Shown here: in pieces, positions 16,550 through 26,076 of the stretch
Numbering within the stretch: position 1 is the first letter of the stretch
Layout: each line of letters begins with the position of its first letter
DNA from: Actinophytocola sp035634895
GTDB lineage: Bacteria > Actinomycetota > Actinomycetes > Mycobacteriales > Pseudonocardiaceae
Length of the DNA stretch: 64,000 bases
Direction: 5' to 3'
Assembly: GCF_035634895.1 (NCBI RefSeq)
Contig: NZ_DASQCC010000266.1
Span: 54,509 to 118,508 of the forward strand
The notes under the pieces: generated by a model
What the model saw: only the letters and a program-made list of their open reading frames with translations
The model's database searches: none
What the model was told of the DNA's origin: nothing
Position numbers and translations under genes: made by a program

Positions 16550-18150
16550 TGGAGCCGATTCTGGTCGCGACGGCCGTCGGCAAGCGGTTCCCCGGGGTCG
16601 TCGCGCTGTCCGAGGCAGACCTGTCGCTCCACGCCGGCGAGGTGCACGCGCTGGTCGGTGAGAACGGCGCCGGGAAGTCGACCCTGATCAAGGTGCTGAC
16701 CGGGGTCTACCAGCCGGACGACGGCACACTGCGGTACCGGGGCGAGCCGGCCACCTTCGGCTCGCCCATGGCCGCACAGCGGGCGGGCATCGCGACCGTG
16801 TACCAGGAGGTCAACCTGGTGCCGCTGCGGTCGGTGGCGAGCAACCTGTTCCTCGGCCGGGAGCCACGGCGGTTCGGGCTCGTCGACTTCCGCGCGATGA
16901 ACACCCGGGCCCGCGAGCTGCTGTCCTCCTACGGCGTCCACGTCGACGTCACGCGTCCACTGAGGACACTCGGGATGGGTGTGCAGCAGATGGTCGCGGT
17001 GGCGCGGGCCGCCGCGACCGAGGCCCGGGTCGTCATCCTCGACGAGCCGACGTCCTCACTGGAGCCACGCGAGGTGGACACGCTGTTCGGCATCATCGAG
17101 CGGCTCAGGGCCGACGGCGTGGCCGTGCTGTACGTGAGCCACCGGCTCGACGAGCTGTACCGGATCTGCGACCGGGTCACGGTGCTGCGCGACGGCCGCG
17201 TCGTCCACAGTGGACCGATGGCCGACCTGCCCCGGCTGAGGCTGGTCGCGACCATGCTCGGCCGGGACCTGGAGGAGGTCCGCCGCGAGGGCGCCACCAA
17301 GTTCGAGGGCGAGCACACCGCGACCGATCACCCGGTGCTCACCGCGACCGGCCTGACCAGCAAGCACCGGCTCGACGACGTGGCGGTGACCGTCCGGCCC
17401 GGCGAGATCGTCGGACTGGGCGGCCTGCTCGGCGCGGGCCGCAGCGAGACGGCCATGGCGATCGCCGGCGCGCTCCCACTGGACGGCGGCGAGGTCTTCG
17501 TCGACGGCAAGCGGATGCGCACGGGGTCGGTCGCGGTCGCCATGCGGGCCGGGGTGGTGATGCTTCCGGAGGACCGCAAGGCCGACGGCATCCTGCCGGA
17601 CCTCTCGGTGCGGGAGAACATCGTGCTGGCCGCGCTCCCCCGGCTGTCCCGCACCGGTCTCGTGTCCCGGAAGCGGCAGGACGCGATCGTCGACACGTTC
17701 ATGAAGCGGTTGCGGATCAAGGCATCCAGCCCGGACCAGCGTGTCGGCGACCTCTCGGGCGGCAACCAGCAGAAAGTACTGCTGGCCCGTCTTCTCTGCA
17801 CGCAGCCGAAGGTGCTGTTGCTGGACGAGCCGACCCGCGGCATCGACGTCGGCGCGAAGGCCGAGGTGCAGGCGCTGGTCGACGAGCTGGCCGACGAGGG
17901 GCTCGGCGTGGTGCTGATCTCGTCGGAGTTCGACGAGGTGGTCGAGGGTTCGGACGCGATCGTGGTGCTGCGGGAGGGGCGGGTGGTCACGACGTTGCGT
18001 GGCACGAACGTGAACGAGGCGGCGTTGCTGGACGCGCTCGCGGAGGAGGAGCGGAGCGAACGAGCCGCTGCCGGACTGACTGAGGAGCGGGCTCGGGAGC
18101 GAGGGACGAGCGTCGAGCCCGCGCCGACGGAAGGAGGCGGCCGCGAGTGA
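16549..18150 (+). CDS. Sugar ABC transporter ATP-binding protein (CUT2, two NBDs)
   Basis: A 533-residue RbsA/MglA-like ATPase with two nucleotide-binding domains. The first has Walker A GENGAGKST at 37-45 and Walker B VVILDEPTSSL. The second has the degenerate loop GLLGAGRSE in place of Walker A, as is normal for this class, then LSGGNQQKVLLARLL and LLLDEPTRGID. It starts at TAATG, sharing one base with the preceding stop. The last 40 residues are a hydrophilic Glu/Arg-rich tail encoded by GAGCGGAGCGA-type repeats. Confidence 0.95.
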   Translation: MEPILVATAVGKRFPGVVALSEADLSLHAGEVHALVGENGAGKSTLIKVLTGVYQPDDGTLRYRGEPATFGSPMAAQRAGIATVYQEVNLVPLRSVASNLFLGREPRRFGLVDFRAMNTRARELLSSYGVHVDVTRPLRTLGMGVQQMVAVARAAATEARVVILDEPTSSLEPREVDTLFGIIERLRADGVAVLYVSHRLDELYRICDRVTVLRDGRVVHSGPMADLPRLRLVATMLGRDLEEVRREGATKFEGEHTATDHPVLTATGLTSKHRLDDVAVTVRPGEIVGLGGLLGAGRSETAMAIAGALPLDGGEVFVDGKRMRTGSVAVAMRAGVVMLPEDRKADGILPDLSVRENIVLAALPRLSRTGLVSRKRQDAIVDTFMKRLRIKASSPDQRVGDLSGGNQQKVLLARLLCTQPKVLLLDEPTRGIDVGAKAEVQALVDELADEGLGVVLISSEFDEVVEGSDAIVVLREGRVVTTLRGTNVNEAALLDALAEEERSERAAAGLTEERARERGTSVEPAPTEGGGRE

Positions 18151-19115
18151 GCGGAGCGACCAGTCAGCACAGCATGACCGCGCTCGCGGCGCGGCCGCGG
18201 GTGTGGTTGCGCGACAACGGGGTCTACGCCGCGATCGTCGTGCTCGTGGTCTACAACCTGTTGTTCACCGTCAACTTCGCGACCGTCGCGAACCTGAACA
18301 CCCAGCTGGTGCAGGTCGCGCCGATCCTGATCGTGGCGCTGGGCATGGCACTCGTGATCGGCACCGAGGGTGTCGACCTGTCCGTCGGCTCGGTCATGGC
18401 CATCGCGGCGGCGATCCTCCCGCTGTACCTGGGTTACGGGCTCCTGCCGGCGATCGGGCTGGCGCTGGTCGCCGGCGCGCTGTGCGGACTGGTGAACGGG
18501 ACGCTGGTCGCGGTCGTCGGGATCCAGCCGATCGTGGCGACCCTCGCGTTGCTGGTCGGCGGGCGCGGGCTCGCGCTGGTGTTCGCGGACGGGCAGCTGA
18601 AGGACATCCGCAACGACTCGCTGCTGGAGCTGGGCGCCGGCAAAGCGCTGGGCGTGCCGTACGTCGTGCTGATCGCCATCCTGTTGACGGTGCTGGTGTT
18701 CCTGCTGGTCCGGTACACGACCTTCGGCCGGCAGTTGGTCGCGGTCGGCGGCAACCGGTCGGCGAGCGGGCTGGCGGGCCTGCCGGTGCGGCGGGTCCTG
18801 ATGACCACCTACGTGATCTCCGGCGTGCTCGCCGCGATCGCCGGCGTCGTGGCGACCGCGCGGCTGACGGCGTCGGACCCGTCGTCGGTGGGGACGCTGT
18901 ACGAGCTGGCGGCGATCACGGCGGTCGTGGTCGGCGGGACCCCGCTGTCGGGCGGGAAGGTCCGGGTGCTGGGCACGGTCGCGGGCGCGCTGCTGATGCA
19001 GCTGATCACGGCGACGCTCATCAAGCACAACCTGCCCGACTCGACGGCCCAGATCGTCCAGGCGGCGATCATCGTGGTCGCCGTGTACCTGCAGCGATCG
19101 AAGGCGGCGGCATGA
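18147..19115 (+). CDS. Sugar ABC transporter permease (CUT2, RbsC-like), first
   Basis: A 322-residue permease with eight to ten hydrophobic segments and typical CUT2 stretches: GTEGVDLSVGSVMAIAA, GLVNGTLVAVVGIQPIVATLA, and VVVGGTPLSGGKVRVLGTVAGAL. GTG start overlaps the ATPase stop by four bases. Together with the next gene it would make a heterodimeric channel. Confidence 0.94.
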   Translation: MSGATSQHSMTALAARPRVWLRDNGVYAAIVVLVVYNLLFTVNFATVANLNTQLVQVAPILIVALGMALVIGTEGVDLSVGSVMAIAAAILPLYLGYGLLPAIGLALVAGALCGLVNGTLVAVVGIQPIVATLALLVGGRGLALVFADGQLKDIRNDSLLELGAGKALGVPYVVLIAILLTVLVFLLVRYTTFGRQLVAVGGNRSASGLAGLPVRRVLMTTYVISGVLAAIAGVVATARLTASDPSSVGTLYELAAITAVVVGGTPLSGGKVRVLGTVAGALLMQLITATLIKHNLPDSTAQIVQAAIIVVAVYLQRSKAAA

Positions 19116-20113
19116 CCGCGGTGACCGAGACCGAGGCGACCTCCGTCGCCACGAACCGCACGACCGGGCGCGAGCGGTTGGCGGGCCTGGCACAGCGGCG
19201 GGGCTCCGTCGTCGTGCTGGCGTTGCTGGTGATCATCGCGTCGTTCTCGTTCGACCGGTTCGCGACCGTCGGGAACGTGCAGAACATCGCGATACAGAGC
19301 AGCTTCCTCGCGATCGTCGCGCTGGGCATGACGTTCGTGATCATCTCCGGCGGCATCGACCTGTCCGTCGGCTCGGTGTTCGCGCTGGGTGGCGTCCTCA
19401 CCGCGTACGGAATCCAGTGGGGCAGCGTGGTCGGGCTGCTGCTGCCACTCGTGGGTTGCGGTCTGATCGGCCTGCTCAACGGCGCCCTCGTCGCCTACGG
19501 CCGGATGGCGCCGTTCATCGTCACCCTCGCCACGCTCCTCGGCGCGCGCGGGTTGGTGCTGGCGACCACCGACGAGGGCTCGACCACCCGCCTGATGTCC
19601 CGCGACGCGCTGCTCACGAAGCTCGGCCAGGGCACGTTCCTGGGCCTCGGGATCCCCGTCTGGATCACGCTGGTGCTGTTCGCGGTCGGCGTCGTCGTGT
19701 TGCAGCGCACGGGTTTCGGCCACTCGATCCTGGCGGTCGGCGGCAGCCGCGAGGCGGCGACGCTCATGGGCCTGCCCGTCGTCCGGAACACGATGCTGGT
19801 CTACCTCATCAGCGGCCTGACCGCGGGCCTCGCCGGCGCGCTGGCCGCCGCCTACTCGGCCTCGGGCGTCACGATCGTCGGTGAGGGTCTCGAACTGGAC
19901 GCGATCGCGGCGGTCGTCATCGGCGGCACGCTGCTGACCGGCGGCGCCGGCACGGTCGGCGGCACGCTCGCCGGCGTCCTGCTCCTCCGGGTGATCCAGA
20001 ACGTGATCAACCAGGTCGGCACCCTCAACGCCAACTACCAGACGGTGGTGAGTGGCGCGTTCCTCGCCGTCGTCGTCGCCGTGCAGGCATATCTCAGCCG
20101 AGCGTCTCGATAG
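19112..20113 (+). CDS. Sugar ABC transporter permease (CUT2, RbsC-like), second
   Basis: A 333-residue paralogue of the preceding permease, overlapping it by ATGA. Typical stretches are SGGIDLSVGSVFALGG, GLLNGALVAYGRMAPFIVTL and VVIGGTLLTGGAGTVGGT. Two distinct permeases in one CUT2 system is the arrangement seen in YtfT/YjfF-type galactofuranose importers. That would fit a galactoside-degrading operon but is not proven. GH2 follows after 11 bases. Confidence 0.93.
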   Translation: MTAVTETEATSVATNRTTGRERLAGLAQRRGSVVVLALLVIIASFSFDRFATVGNVQNIAIQSSFLAIVALGMTFVIISGGIDLSVGSVFALGGVLTAYGIQWGSVVGLLLPLVGCGLIGLLNGALVAYGRMAPFIVTLATLLGARGLVLATTDEGSTTRLMSRDALLTKLGQGTFLGLGIPVWITLVLFAVGVVVLQRTGFGHSILAVGGSREAATLMGLPVVRNTMLVYLISGLTAGLAGALAAAYSASGVTIVGEGLELDAIAAVVIGGTLLTGGAGTVGGTLAGVLLLRVIQNVINQVGTLNANYQTVVSGAFLAVVVAVQAYLSRASR

Positions 20114-20124
20114 GAGGTTGGTCG

Positions 20125-22590
20125 ATGTTCCGAAGAACTCTGGCCGTCGCGGCCCTGGTGGTGGCCGGGCTGGCGCCCGCGCTGCCGGCCGCGGCAGAGC
20201 CGGTGTGGCACGCCAAGACACCACCGATCAGCACGCCGTGGACCCACCTGGTCGGGCCCAACAACGCGTTGCCCGAGTACCCGCGCCCGCAGCTGACCCG
20301 GCCGGAATGGAAGAACCTCAACGGAGTCTGGCAGTTCGCCGGCGCGACGGCCGGTGAGGCGCCACCCGTCGGCCAGTCGCTGCCGGAGCGGATCCTGGTG
20401 CCGTACCCCGTCGAGTCGGCGCTGTCCGGGATCATGCGCGTCGAGGAGCGCATGTGGTACCGGCGCACGTTCGAGGTGCCGTCGAAGTGGCGCAAGGACC
20501 GGCTGGTCCTCAACTTCGGCGCCGTCGACTACGACACCCGGGTGTGGGTCAACGGAAAGCTCGTCACCACGCACCGCGGCGGCTACGACTCGTTCTCGGC
20601 GGACATCACCTCGGCGCTGAAGCCGCGCGGGCAGCAGGAGATCATCGTCGGCGTCGAGGACCTGACCGACAAGACGTGGCAGCCCGTCGGCAAACAGCGG
20701 CAGGTCCCCGACCGCGGCATCTTCTACACGTCCAGCTCGGGCATCTGGCAGACGGTGTGGCTGGAACCGGTGCAGGCAAGGCATGTCACGAAGCTGGAGA
20801 TGACGCCTCGGCTCTCCGACAGCACGTTGCGGCTGACCGCACGGTCGTCCATCGAAGGCACGGTCGAGGCCGTCGCGTACGACAAGGGCCGGGTGGTCGG
20901 CCGCGTTCGCGGGCCGGCGAACGAGGAGCTCGCGCTGAAGGTGCCGCACGCGAAGCTGTGGTCGCCGGACTCGCCGTTCCTGTACGACCTCAAGGTGACC
21001 CTGCTGGACCGCAAGAAGAAGGTCGACGAGGTCGGGTCGTACTTCGGCATGCGGGAGATCGGCACCGCCCCCGGCGCCGACGGCAAGCTCCGCATCACGT
21101 TGAACGGCAGGATCCTGTTCAACATGGCGACCCTGGACCAGGGCTTCTGGCCGGACGGCATCCACACGGCGCCGACCGACGCCGCGCTGCGGTTCGACCT
21201 GGAACAGCACAAGGTCCTCGGCTTCAACGCGGTCCGCAAGCACATCAAGGTGGAGCCCGACCGGTGGTACTACCACGCGGACAAGCTCGGTCTGCTGGTG
21301 TGGCAGGACATGCCGGCGATGAAGACGTCGAACGAGGTGCCGCCGCCGGACGCACGCGCGGAGTTCGAGCGTCAGCTGCACCGGATCGTGGACCAGCACA
21401 AGAGCTGGACGTCGATCGTGGTGTGGGTGCCGTTCAACGAGGGCTGGGGCGAGTGGTCCCGCGAGGACACCGGTCGCATCGCCGACGACGTCAAGGCGCA
21501 GGACCCGAGCCGGTTGGTCAACGCGCACAGCGGCGTGAACTGCTGTGCGTCGCACGGCGACTCGGGCCGCGGCGACATCATCGACCACCACGCGTACACG
21601 GGCCCCGCGACGGTGTCACCGGAGGGTTCCCGGGTGTCGACGGACGGCGAGCACGGTGGTTTCGGCCTCGAGGTGGCGGACCACATGTGGTTCGGCGACG
21701 GGCACGCGTACGAGATGGAGCCGGACTCGACCACACTGACCAGGCGGTACGTCGAGAACCAGCGTGACGTGCTGACATCGGCGCAGCGGTGCGGGATCTC
21801 CGGCGCGATCTACACGCAGATCACGGACGTGGAGCACGAGGTCAACGGCTTCTTCACCTACGACCGGCAGGTCCAGAAGATGGACTTCGGGCAGGTCCGT
21901 GACGTGAACCAGCAGATCATCCGCGGCGCGGACGGCTCAGGCGCCGGCGCTCCGCAACCGCCGCCCGGCACACCGGGCCCGGACGGGATCGCGTACTACC
22001 CGTTCAGCGAGGGCACCGGCACCGTCACGTCCGACGAGGCCGGCTCGCACGACGGCACGCTGGTGAACAACCCGGCGTGGACGACCGGCGTCAACGGAAA
22101 CGCCCTGCAGTTCAACAATTCCTATGTGGACACCGGGGCGTCGCTCGTCGACACGGCGGTGCAGAACTACTCGGTGGCGGCCTGGGTCCGCATCGACGAC
22201 CTGAACGGCTTCCAGACCGCGGTGAGCCAGGACGGTGACGCCAACAGCGGGTACTTCCTGCAGTACTCGGACCAGGACGACCGGTTCGCGTTCAGCTTCG
22301 TCGGCGCGCGGGCGCTGGCGCCGGCACCGCCGACGCCCGGCCAGTGGTACCACCTCGTGGGCGTCCGCGACGCGGCGGCCGGGACGCTGAAGCTGTACGT
22401 CGACGGTGCGCTGGTCGGTCAGACGTCGGCGTGCCTCGGCTCGTCGGCGACGGGCCACACGGTGATCGGCCGTGCGAAGTACGGCGGCAACCAGGTCGAC
22501 TTCTGGCGCGGCGCCATCGACCAGGTGCACGTGTACGACCGGGCACTGTCGGACACGGAGGTGACCCAGCTGTACTCGTCGGGTAACTGA
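20125..22590 (+). CDS. Secreted glycoside hydrolase family 2 enzyme with C-terminal LamG domain
   Basis: An 821-residue exported enzyme. A signal peptide (1-24) is followed by a GH2 sugar-binding domain (WYRRTFEVP, NFGAVDYDTRVWVNGKLV), an Ig-like domain and the TIM barrel. The acid/base Glu is in WVPFNEGWGEW (E439) and the likely nucleophile is in DGEHGGFG (E509). A Pro/Gly linker near 620 leads to a LamG jelly roll that ends IDQVHVYDRALSDTEVTQLY. GH2 covers beta-galactosidase, mannosidase and glucuronidase activities; the specificity here is unknown. It ends the CUT2 operon, with a terminator just after. Confidence 0.93.
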   Translation: MFRRTLAVAALVVAGLAPALPAAAEPVWHAKTPPISTPWTHLVGPNNALPEYPRPQLTRPEWKNLNGVWQFAGATAGEAPPVGQSLPERILVPYPVESALSGIMRVEERMWYRRTFEVPSKWRKDRLVLNFGAVDYDTRVWVNGKLVTTHRGGYDSFSADITSALKPRGQQEIIVGVEDLTDKTWQPVGKQRQVPDRGIFYTSSSGIWQTVWLEPVQARHVTKLEMTPRLSDSTLRLTARSSIEGTVEAVAYDKGRVVGRVRGPANEELALKVPHAKLWSPDSPFLYDLKVTLLDRKKKVDEVGSYFGMREIGTAPGADGKLRITLNGRILFNMATLDQGFWPDGIHTAPTDAALRFDLEQHKVLGFNAVRKHIKVEPDRWYYHADKLGLLVWQDMPAMKTSNEVPPPDARAEFERQLHRIVDQHKSWTSIVVWVPFNEGWGEWSREDTGRIADDVKAQDPSRLVNAHSGVNCCASHGDSGRGDIIDHHAYTGPATVSPEGSRVSTDGEHGGFGLEVADHMWFGDGHAYEMEPDSTTLTRRYVENQRDVLTSAQRCGISGAIYTQITDVEHEVNGFFTYDRQVQKMDFGQVRDVNQQIIRGADGSGAGAPQPPPGTPGPDGIAYYPFSEGTGTVTSDEAGSHDGTLVNNPAWTTGVNGNALQFNNSYVDTGASLVDTAVQNYSVAAWVRIDDLNGFQTAVSQDGDANSGYFLQYSDQDDRFAFSFVGARALAPAPPTPGQWYHLVGVRDAAAGTLKLYVDGALVGQTSACLGSSATGHTVIGRAKYGGNQVDFWRGAIDQVHVYDRALSDTEVTQLYSSGN

Positions 22591-22600
22591 TCACTCCGAG

Positions 22601-22636
22601 AAAGGGGGCCGGGCGTCGCGCCCGGCCCCCTTTCCC
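22601..22636 (+). terminator. Strong hairpin terminator after the CUT2-GH2 operon
   Basis: AAAGGGGGCCGGGCG and CGCCCGGCCCCCTTT form a perfect 15-base stem around TCG, ending in a short T run. Confidence 0.85.
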
Positions 22637-22684
22637 ATGTCGAACCGCGCACCAGGCGTGACCTGGTGCGCTAGCCTCGTAACC

Positions 22685-23173
22685 ATGGCAAACCCGTTCC
22701 AGGACCCGGAAAGCATGCTGCGCGAGCTGCGGCAGCAGGCGGCGGAGCTGGAGACCAGGGCAACGCGACTGCGGGACGACCTGGCGGCGGCGAGCGCGAC
22801 GGTCACGTCCCCGGACGGCGCCGTGACGGTGACCCTGTCGCCGACCGGTGCGCTGCAGGACATCTCGTTCACCGCGAAGGCGGCGGCCCACAAGCCCGAG
22901 GCCCTGGGCCCGCTGGTGATGAAGACGGTGCGGGCGGCGCAGGGCGAGGTCTCGAACCGGGTGGCGGCCTCGTTGGCCGAGCAGTTCGGCGACCCGGAGA
23001 CGATGGACTTCATCACCCAGTTCATGCCCGCGCCGGAGGAACCGAAGCGGTCCCGCGACGAGGAGTTGGACGGCGAGGAGTTCGACGGCAACGTGCTGCG
23101 CAAACGGCAGGGCCGCGTCCCGCAGGACCCCAGGACCCGCCGCCCGGACGAGGGTGGCTCACTGCTGCGCTGA
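22685..23173 (+). CDS. YbaB/EbfC family protein
   Basis: A 162-residue protein. The N-terminal helix carries LRELRQQAAELETRATRLRDDL and the sheet region holds TVTLSPTGALQDISF. This is the YbaB/EbfC fold, with a basic/acidic C-terminal tail. Classical YbaB proteins bind DNA. In actinomycetes divergent copies sit next to type VII secretion substrates, as here. ATG 22685 is chosen because it starts the conserved helix; the longer frame from 22637 overlaps the terminator. Confidence 0.82.
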   Translation: MANPFQDPESMLRELRQQAAELETRATRLRDDLAAASATVTSPDGAVTVTLSPTGALQDISFTAKAAAHKPEALGPLVMKTVRAAQGEVSNRVAASLAEQFGDPETMDFITQFMPAPEEPKRSRDEELDGEEFDGNVLRKRQGRVPQDPRTRRPDEGGSLLR

Positions 23174-23183
23174 GGGGGACACC

Positions 23184-23498
23184 ATGACCTTCGACGGCAC
23201 GAAGGTGGACGTCGACGAGCTGAAGAAGTTCGGCAGGCTCGCCCACGACCGCGCCGAGAACACCACGTCGGCGGCGGACGCGGTGGCGGGGGTGCACGTG
23301 AGCCCCGGCATGCTCGGCGTGTTCAGCCTTTTCTTCCTCGACAGCACGAACGAGAACCAGCGCAAGCTCGTGTCGAACCTCCGGACCACGGCCGCCACCC
23401 TGGCGGATGACGCCGCCACCGCGACGACCAACGCGGGTGAGGTCGAGCACACCGAGCGGACCCAGACGGAGCGGTTCACGGACGGGGAACCGCGATGA
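23184..23498 (+). CDS. Type VII secretion target-like protein (ESX-associated, EspC/DUF2580-type)
   Basis: A 104-residue, mostly helical protein beginning FDGTKVDVDELKKFGRLAHDRAENTTSAADAV. This matches the start of small ESX-associated proteins that form helical hairpins. Pfam assignment is from memory. It follows the YbaB gene by ten bases and overlaps the next gene by four (ATGA). It may be a partner or chaperone for the next product. Confidence 0.72.
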   Translation: MTFDGTKVDVDELKKFGRLAHDRAENTTSAADAVAGVHVSPGMLGVFSLFFLDSTNENQRKLVSNLRTTAATLADDAATATTNAGEVEHTERTQTERFTDGEPR

Positions 23499-24559
23499 CC
23501 GAGCCATCGGATTTCACCAACTTCGGCAGTGGGCAGAACTGGGACCAGAACCTCACGGGTGCCGGCATCCTGGACGGCATCGCACAGACCGTCAAGTCGA
23601 TCCAGAGCGGCGACGTGGCGTCCGGTGTCGCCAACGGCGTGTCGGCCGGGATCGACCTGCTGGGGTTCGTCGAGAACCCGGTCAAGGCGCTCGGCGCCAC
23701 CGCCATCGGCTGGATCATCGAACATCTCACGGTTCTCGACGCGTTCCTCGACCTGACGGTCGGCGATCCGGGGGCCGTGCAGAACGCCGCCGAGACGTTC
23801 TACCAGGCCGCACAGGGCCTCGACGGCATCGCGGCCGAGCAGATCAGGTCGTTCGGCATCGATGTGCACACCTACCGGTCGGGGCGGAGCCCGTCGGCGG
23901 TGGCGTTCGAGCAGCAGGTCGGGCCGCGCGGCGACCAGCTGAAGGCGTTGAGCCTCCAGTGTCTTGGCCTCGGACACGCCATGAACGAGGCCGGCATGCT
24001 CGTCGCCACCTGTCGCGGGATCATGCGTGACGCCCTGACCGAGTTCGCCTACTGGGTGTTCAAGAAGGGCGTGATAGCCCTGGCCGCCGCGCCCTACACC
24101 GGAGGCGGCTCGCTCGCGGCACTGCTGACCGACACCTGCGTCTATTCGGGGCAGGTGGCCAAGAAACTCGCGGACAAGCTCGGCGCCCTGGCCACAGACC
24201 TCAAGAAGATAGACGGCAGGCTGGCCGAGGTACTGGACGGCAGAGTGGTCCAACTACTCGACAACCTCGCGAAACTGGCGAAACCCCTCGGCGACACGGT
24301 CCGCCACGCGGCGGCCGTCAGTCTGGGCAGGAACTACGCGACGGCAGCGGCCAAGTCAGTTGACGACCTCGTGAGCCTGTCGGCGGCCGACGCCGCGGAA
24401 CAGGAGGTCACGCGACACGAGGCCGCCGAGCGCGCGAAGCACTCCCATCTTCCGCTTTGGCCGCCACCGGAACCGAGGACTCCTGTCCCGCCGCCGCCGA
24501 AGAAGCAGGGACCGGGTCTCGGCGCTCGCTGGACCGCCAGCGGCACGCTGGACGAGTGA
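23495..24559 (+). CDS. Putative type VII secretion substrate (WXG-like N-terminus, proline-rich C-terminus)
   Basis: A 354-residue protein. The first half is helical and Gly/Ala-rich (LDLTVGDPGAVQNAAETFYQAAQGLDGIA resembles WXG100-type bundles, though no clear WXG is seen). A central hydrophobic stretch is KKGVIALAAAPYTGGGSLAALLTD, and the tail is rich in proline (PLWPPPEPRTPVPPPPKKQ). No toxin domain is visible. Co-location with a YbaB and an EspC-like gene suggests a secreted or surface protein. No ESX core gene is in the window. Confidence 0.65.
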   Translation: MTEPSDFTNFGSGQNWDQNLTGAGILDGIAQTVKSIQSGDVASGVANGVSAGIDLLGFVENPVKALGATAIGWIIEHLTVLDAFLDLTVGDPGAVQNAAETFYQAAQGLDGIAAEQIRSFGIDVHTYRSGRSPSAVAFEQQVGPRGDQLKALSLQCLGLGHAMNEAGMLVATCRGIMRDALTEFAYWVFKKGVIALAAAPYTGGGSLAALLTDTCVYSGQVAKKLADKLGALATDLKKIDGRLAEVLDGRVVQLLDNLAKLAKPLGDTVRHAAAVSLGRNYATAAAKSVDDLVSLSAADAAEQEVTRHEAAERAKHSHLPLWPPPEPRTPVPPPPKKQGPGLGARWTASGTLDE

Positions 24560-24619
24560 CCGGTGATCATCGTCGAGGACCGGCGTGCTCTCGTGCTCGC
24601 GGAATGACAGCATGGGCGC

Positions 24620-25108
24620 ATGGCACTTGTTGTGGTGATGGGGGTTACCGGGGCCGGGAAGTCCACTGTGGGCAGCCGGCTGGCCGACCGGCTCGGCGTG
24701 CCGTTCGCCGACGCGGACGACTTCCACAGTCCGGAGAACGTGGCCAAGATGCGGGCCGGCACACCGCTCACCGACGACGACCGGCTGCCCTGGTTGCGGT
24801 CCATCGGCGCCTGGCTGGCCGAGCACGGCGACCCCGGCGCGGTCGTCACCTGTTCGGCGCTCAAGCGGGCCTACCGGGACATCCTGCGCACCGCCGCGCC
24901 CGAGCTGACCTTTCTCCACCTCGACGGGGACATCGACACGGTCCGGCATCGGGTCGCCGACCGGCCGGGGCACTTCATGCCCGAGTCGCTCGTCCAGTCG
25001 CAGTTCGACGCGCTCGAGCCGCTCGAAGCTGACGAGCGTGGGATCGTCGTCGATCTCGGGCTGCCCGTAGACGCCATCGTCGAGCGGGTAGCGTCGGAGC
25101 TCTCATGA
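24620..25108 (+). CDS. gntK: Gluconokinase
   Basis: A 162-residue GntK-type kinase that phosphorylates D-gluconate to 6-phosphogluconate. P-loop GVTGAGKST is at 8-16. DADDFHSPENVAKM, GTPLTDDDRLPWL and CSALKRAYRDILR are diagnostic of this family, and the length is typical. The stop overlaps the menC start (ATGA). Confidence 0.95.
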   Translation: MALVVVMGVTGAGKSTVGSRLADRLGVPFADADDFHSPENVAKMRAGTPLTDDDRLPWLRSIGAWLAEHGDPGAVVTCSALKRAYRDILRTAAPELTFLHLDGDIDTVRHRVADRPGHFMPESLVQSQFDALEPLEADERGIVVDLGLPVDAIVERVASELS

Positions 25109-26076
25109 AGACGATGATCGACTTCGAGCTCGCCCACGTCTACGCGATCCCCATGACCACGCGGTTCCGGGGGATCGACGTCCGCGAAGGCATGCTCATC
25201 GAGGGGCCCGCCGGCTGGGGGGACTTCTGCGCCTTCCCCGAGTACGACGACCGCGAGGCCGCCTTCTGGCTGACCACCGCCATCGAGGCCTGCACCGTCG
25301 GCTGGCCCGACGCGGTGCGCGGACGGATCCCGGTCAACGCGACCGTGCCCGCCGTGGGGCCCGAGCAGGCGCACGAGATCGTCGCCAGGTCCGGCTGCGG
25401 CACCGTCAAGGTCAAGGTCGCGGACCATCCCGAGTCGCTCGGCGAGGACATCGCGCGGCTCGAGGCCGTGCGGGACGCCCTGCCGGACGGACAGGTTCGG
25501 GTCGATGCCAACGGGCTATGGGACGTCGACACCGCCGTCATCACCATCCCGCTGCTCGACCGCGCGGCCGGCGGCCTCGAGTACGTCGAGCAGCCCTGCG
25601 CCACCATCGACGAGCTCGCCGAGGTGCGGCGCAAGGTCAGCACCAGGATCGCGGCCGACGAGTCGATCCGCCGGGCCGAGGACCCCATGAAGGTCGCCGT
25701 CGCCGAGGCGGCGGACATCGCGGTGATCAAGTGCACGCCGCTCGGCGGGGTGCGACGGGCCGTGCGGGTCGCCGAGGCCTGTGGGCTGCCCGTCGTCGTG
25801 TCCTCCGCGCTCGAGACGTCCGTCGGGCTGAGCGCCGGGTTGGCCCTCGCCGGGGCGTTGCCCGAGCTGGACTTCGCCTGCGGGCTCGGCACCCTGTCGC
25901 TGCTCGACGGGGACGTCGTCGGGGCGGCGCGAGGCCTGACCCCGGTCGACGGGCACCTGCCCGTCGCGCCCGTCACGCCCACGCCCGACCCGGCGCTGCT
26001 CGATCGCTTCGCGCAGAAGGACCCCGCCCGCGTTCAGTGGTGGCGGGACCGGCTCGCCAGGCTCGTCAAGAGGTGA
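25105..26076 (+). CDS. menC: o-Succinylbenzoate synthase
   Basis: A 323-residue enolase-superfamily enzyme of menaquinone biosynthesis, dehydrating SHCHC to o-succinylbenzoate. Catalytic features are visible in order: the KVKV lysine pair, Asp in RVDANGLW, Glu in VEQPC, Asp in AADESI and the base Lys in VIKCTPLGG. No other men genes are nearby. The 3' end overlaps the convergent ribokinase by 11 bases. Confidence 0.92.
   Translation: MKTMIDFELAHVYAIPMTTRFRGIDVREGMLIEGPAGWGDFCAFPEYDDREAAFWLTTAIEACTVGWPDAVRGRIPVNATVPAVGPEQAHEIVARSGCGTVKVKVADHPESLGEDIARLEAVRDALPDGQVRVDANGLWDVDTAVITIPLLDRAAGGLEYVEQPCATIDELAEVRRKVSTRIAADESIRRAEDPMKVAVAEAADIAVIKCTPLGGVRRAVRVAEACGLPVVVSSALETSVGLSAGLALAGALPELDFACGLGTLSLLDGDVVGAARGLTPVDGHLPVAPVTPTPDPALLDRFAQKDPARVQWWRDRLARLVKR

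Noticed and set aside
18203..19111. Upstream extension of the second CUT2 permease frame
   Set aside because: It is a shadow of the first permease; the real start is the ATGA overlap at 19112.
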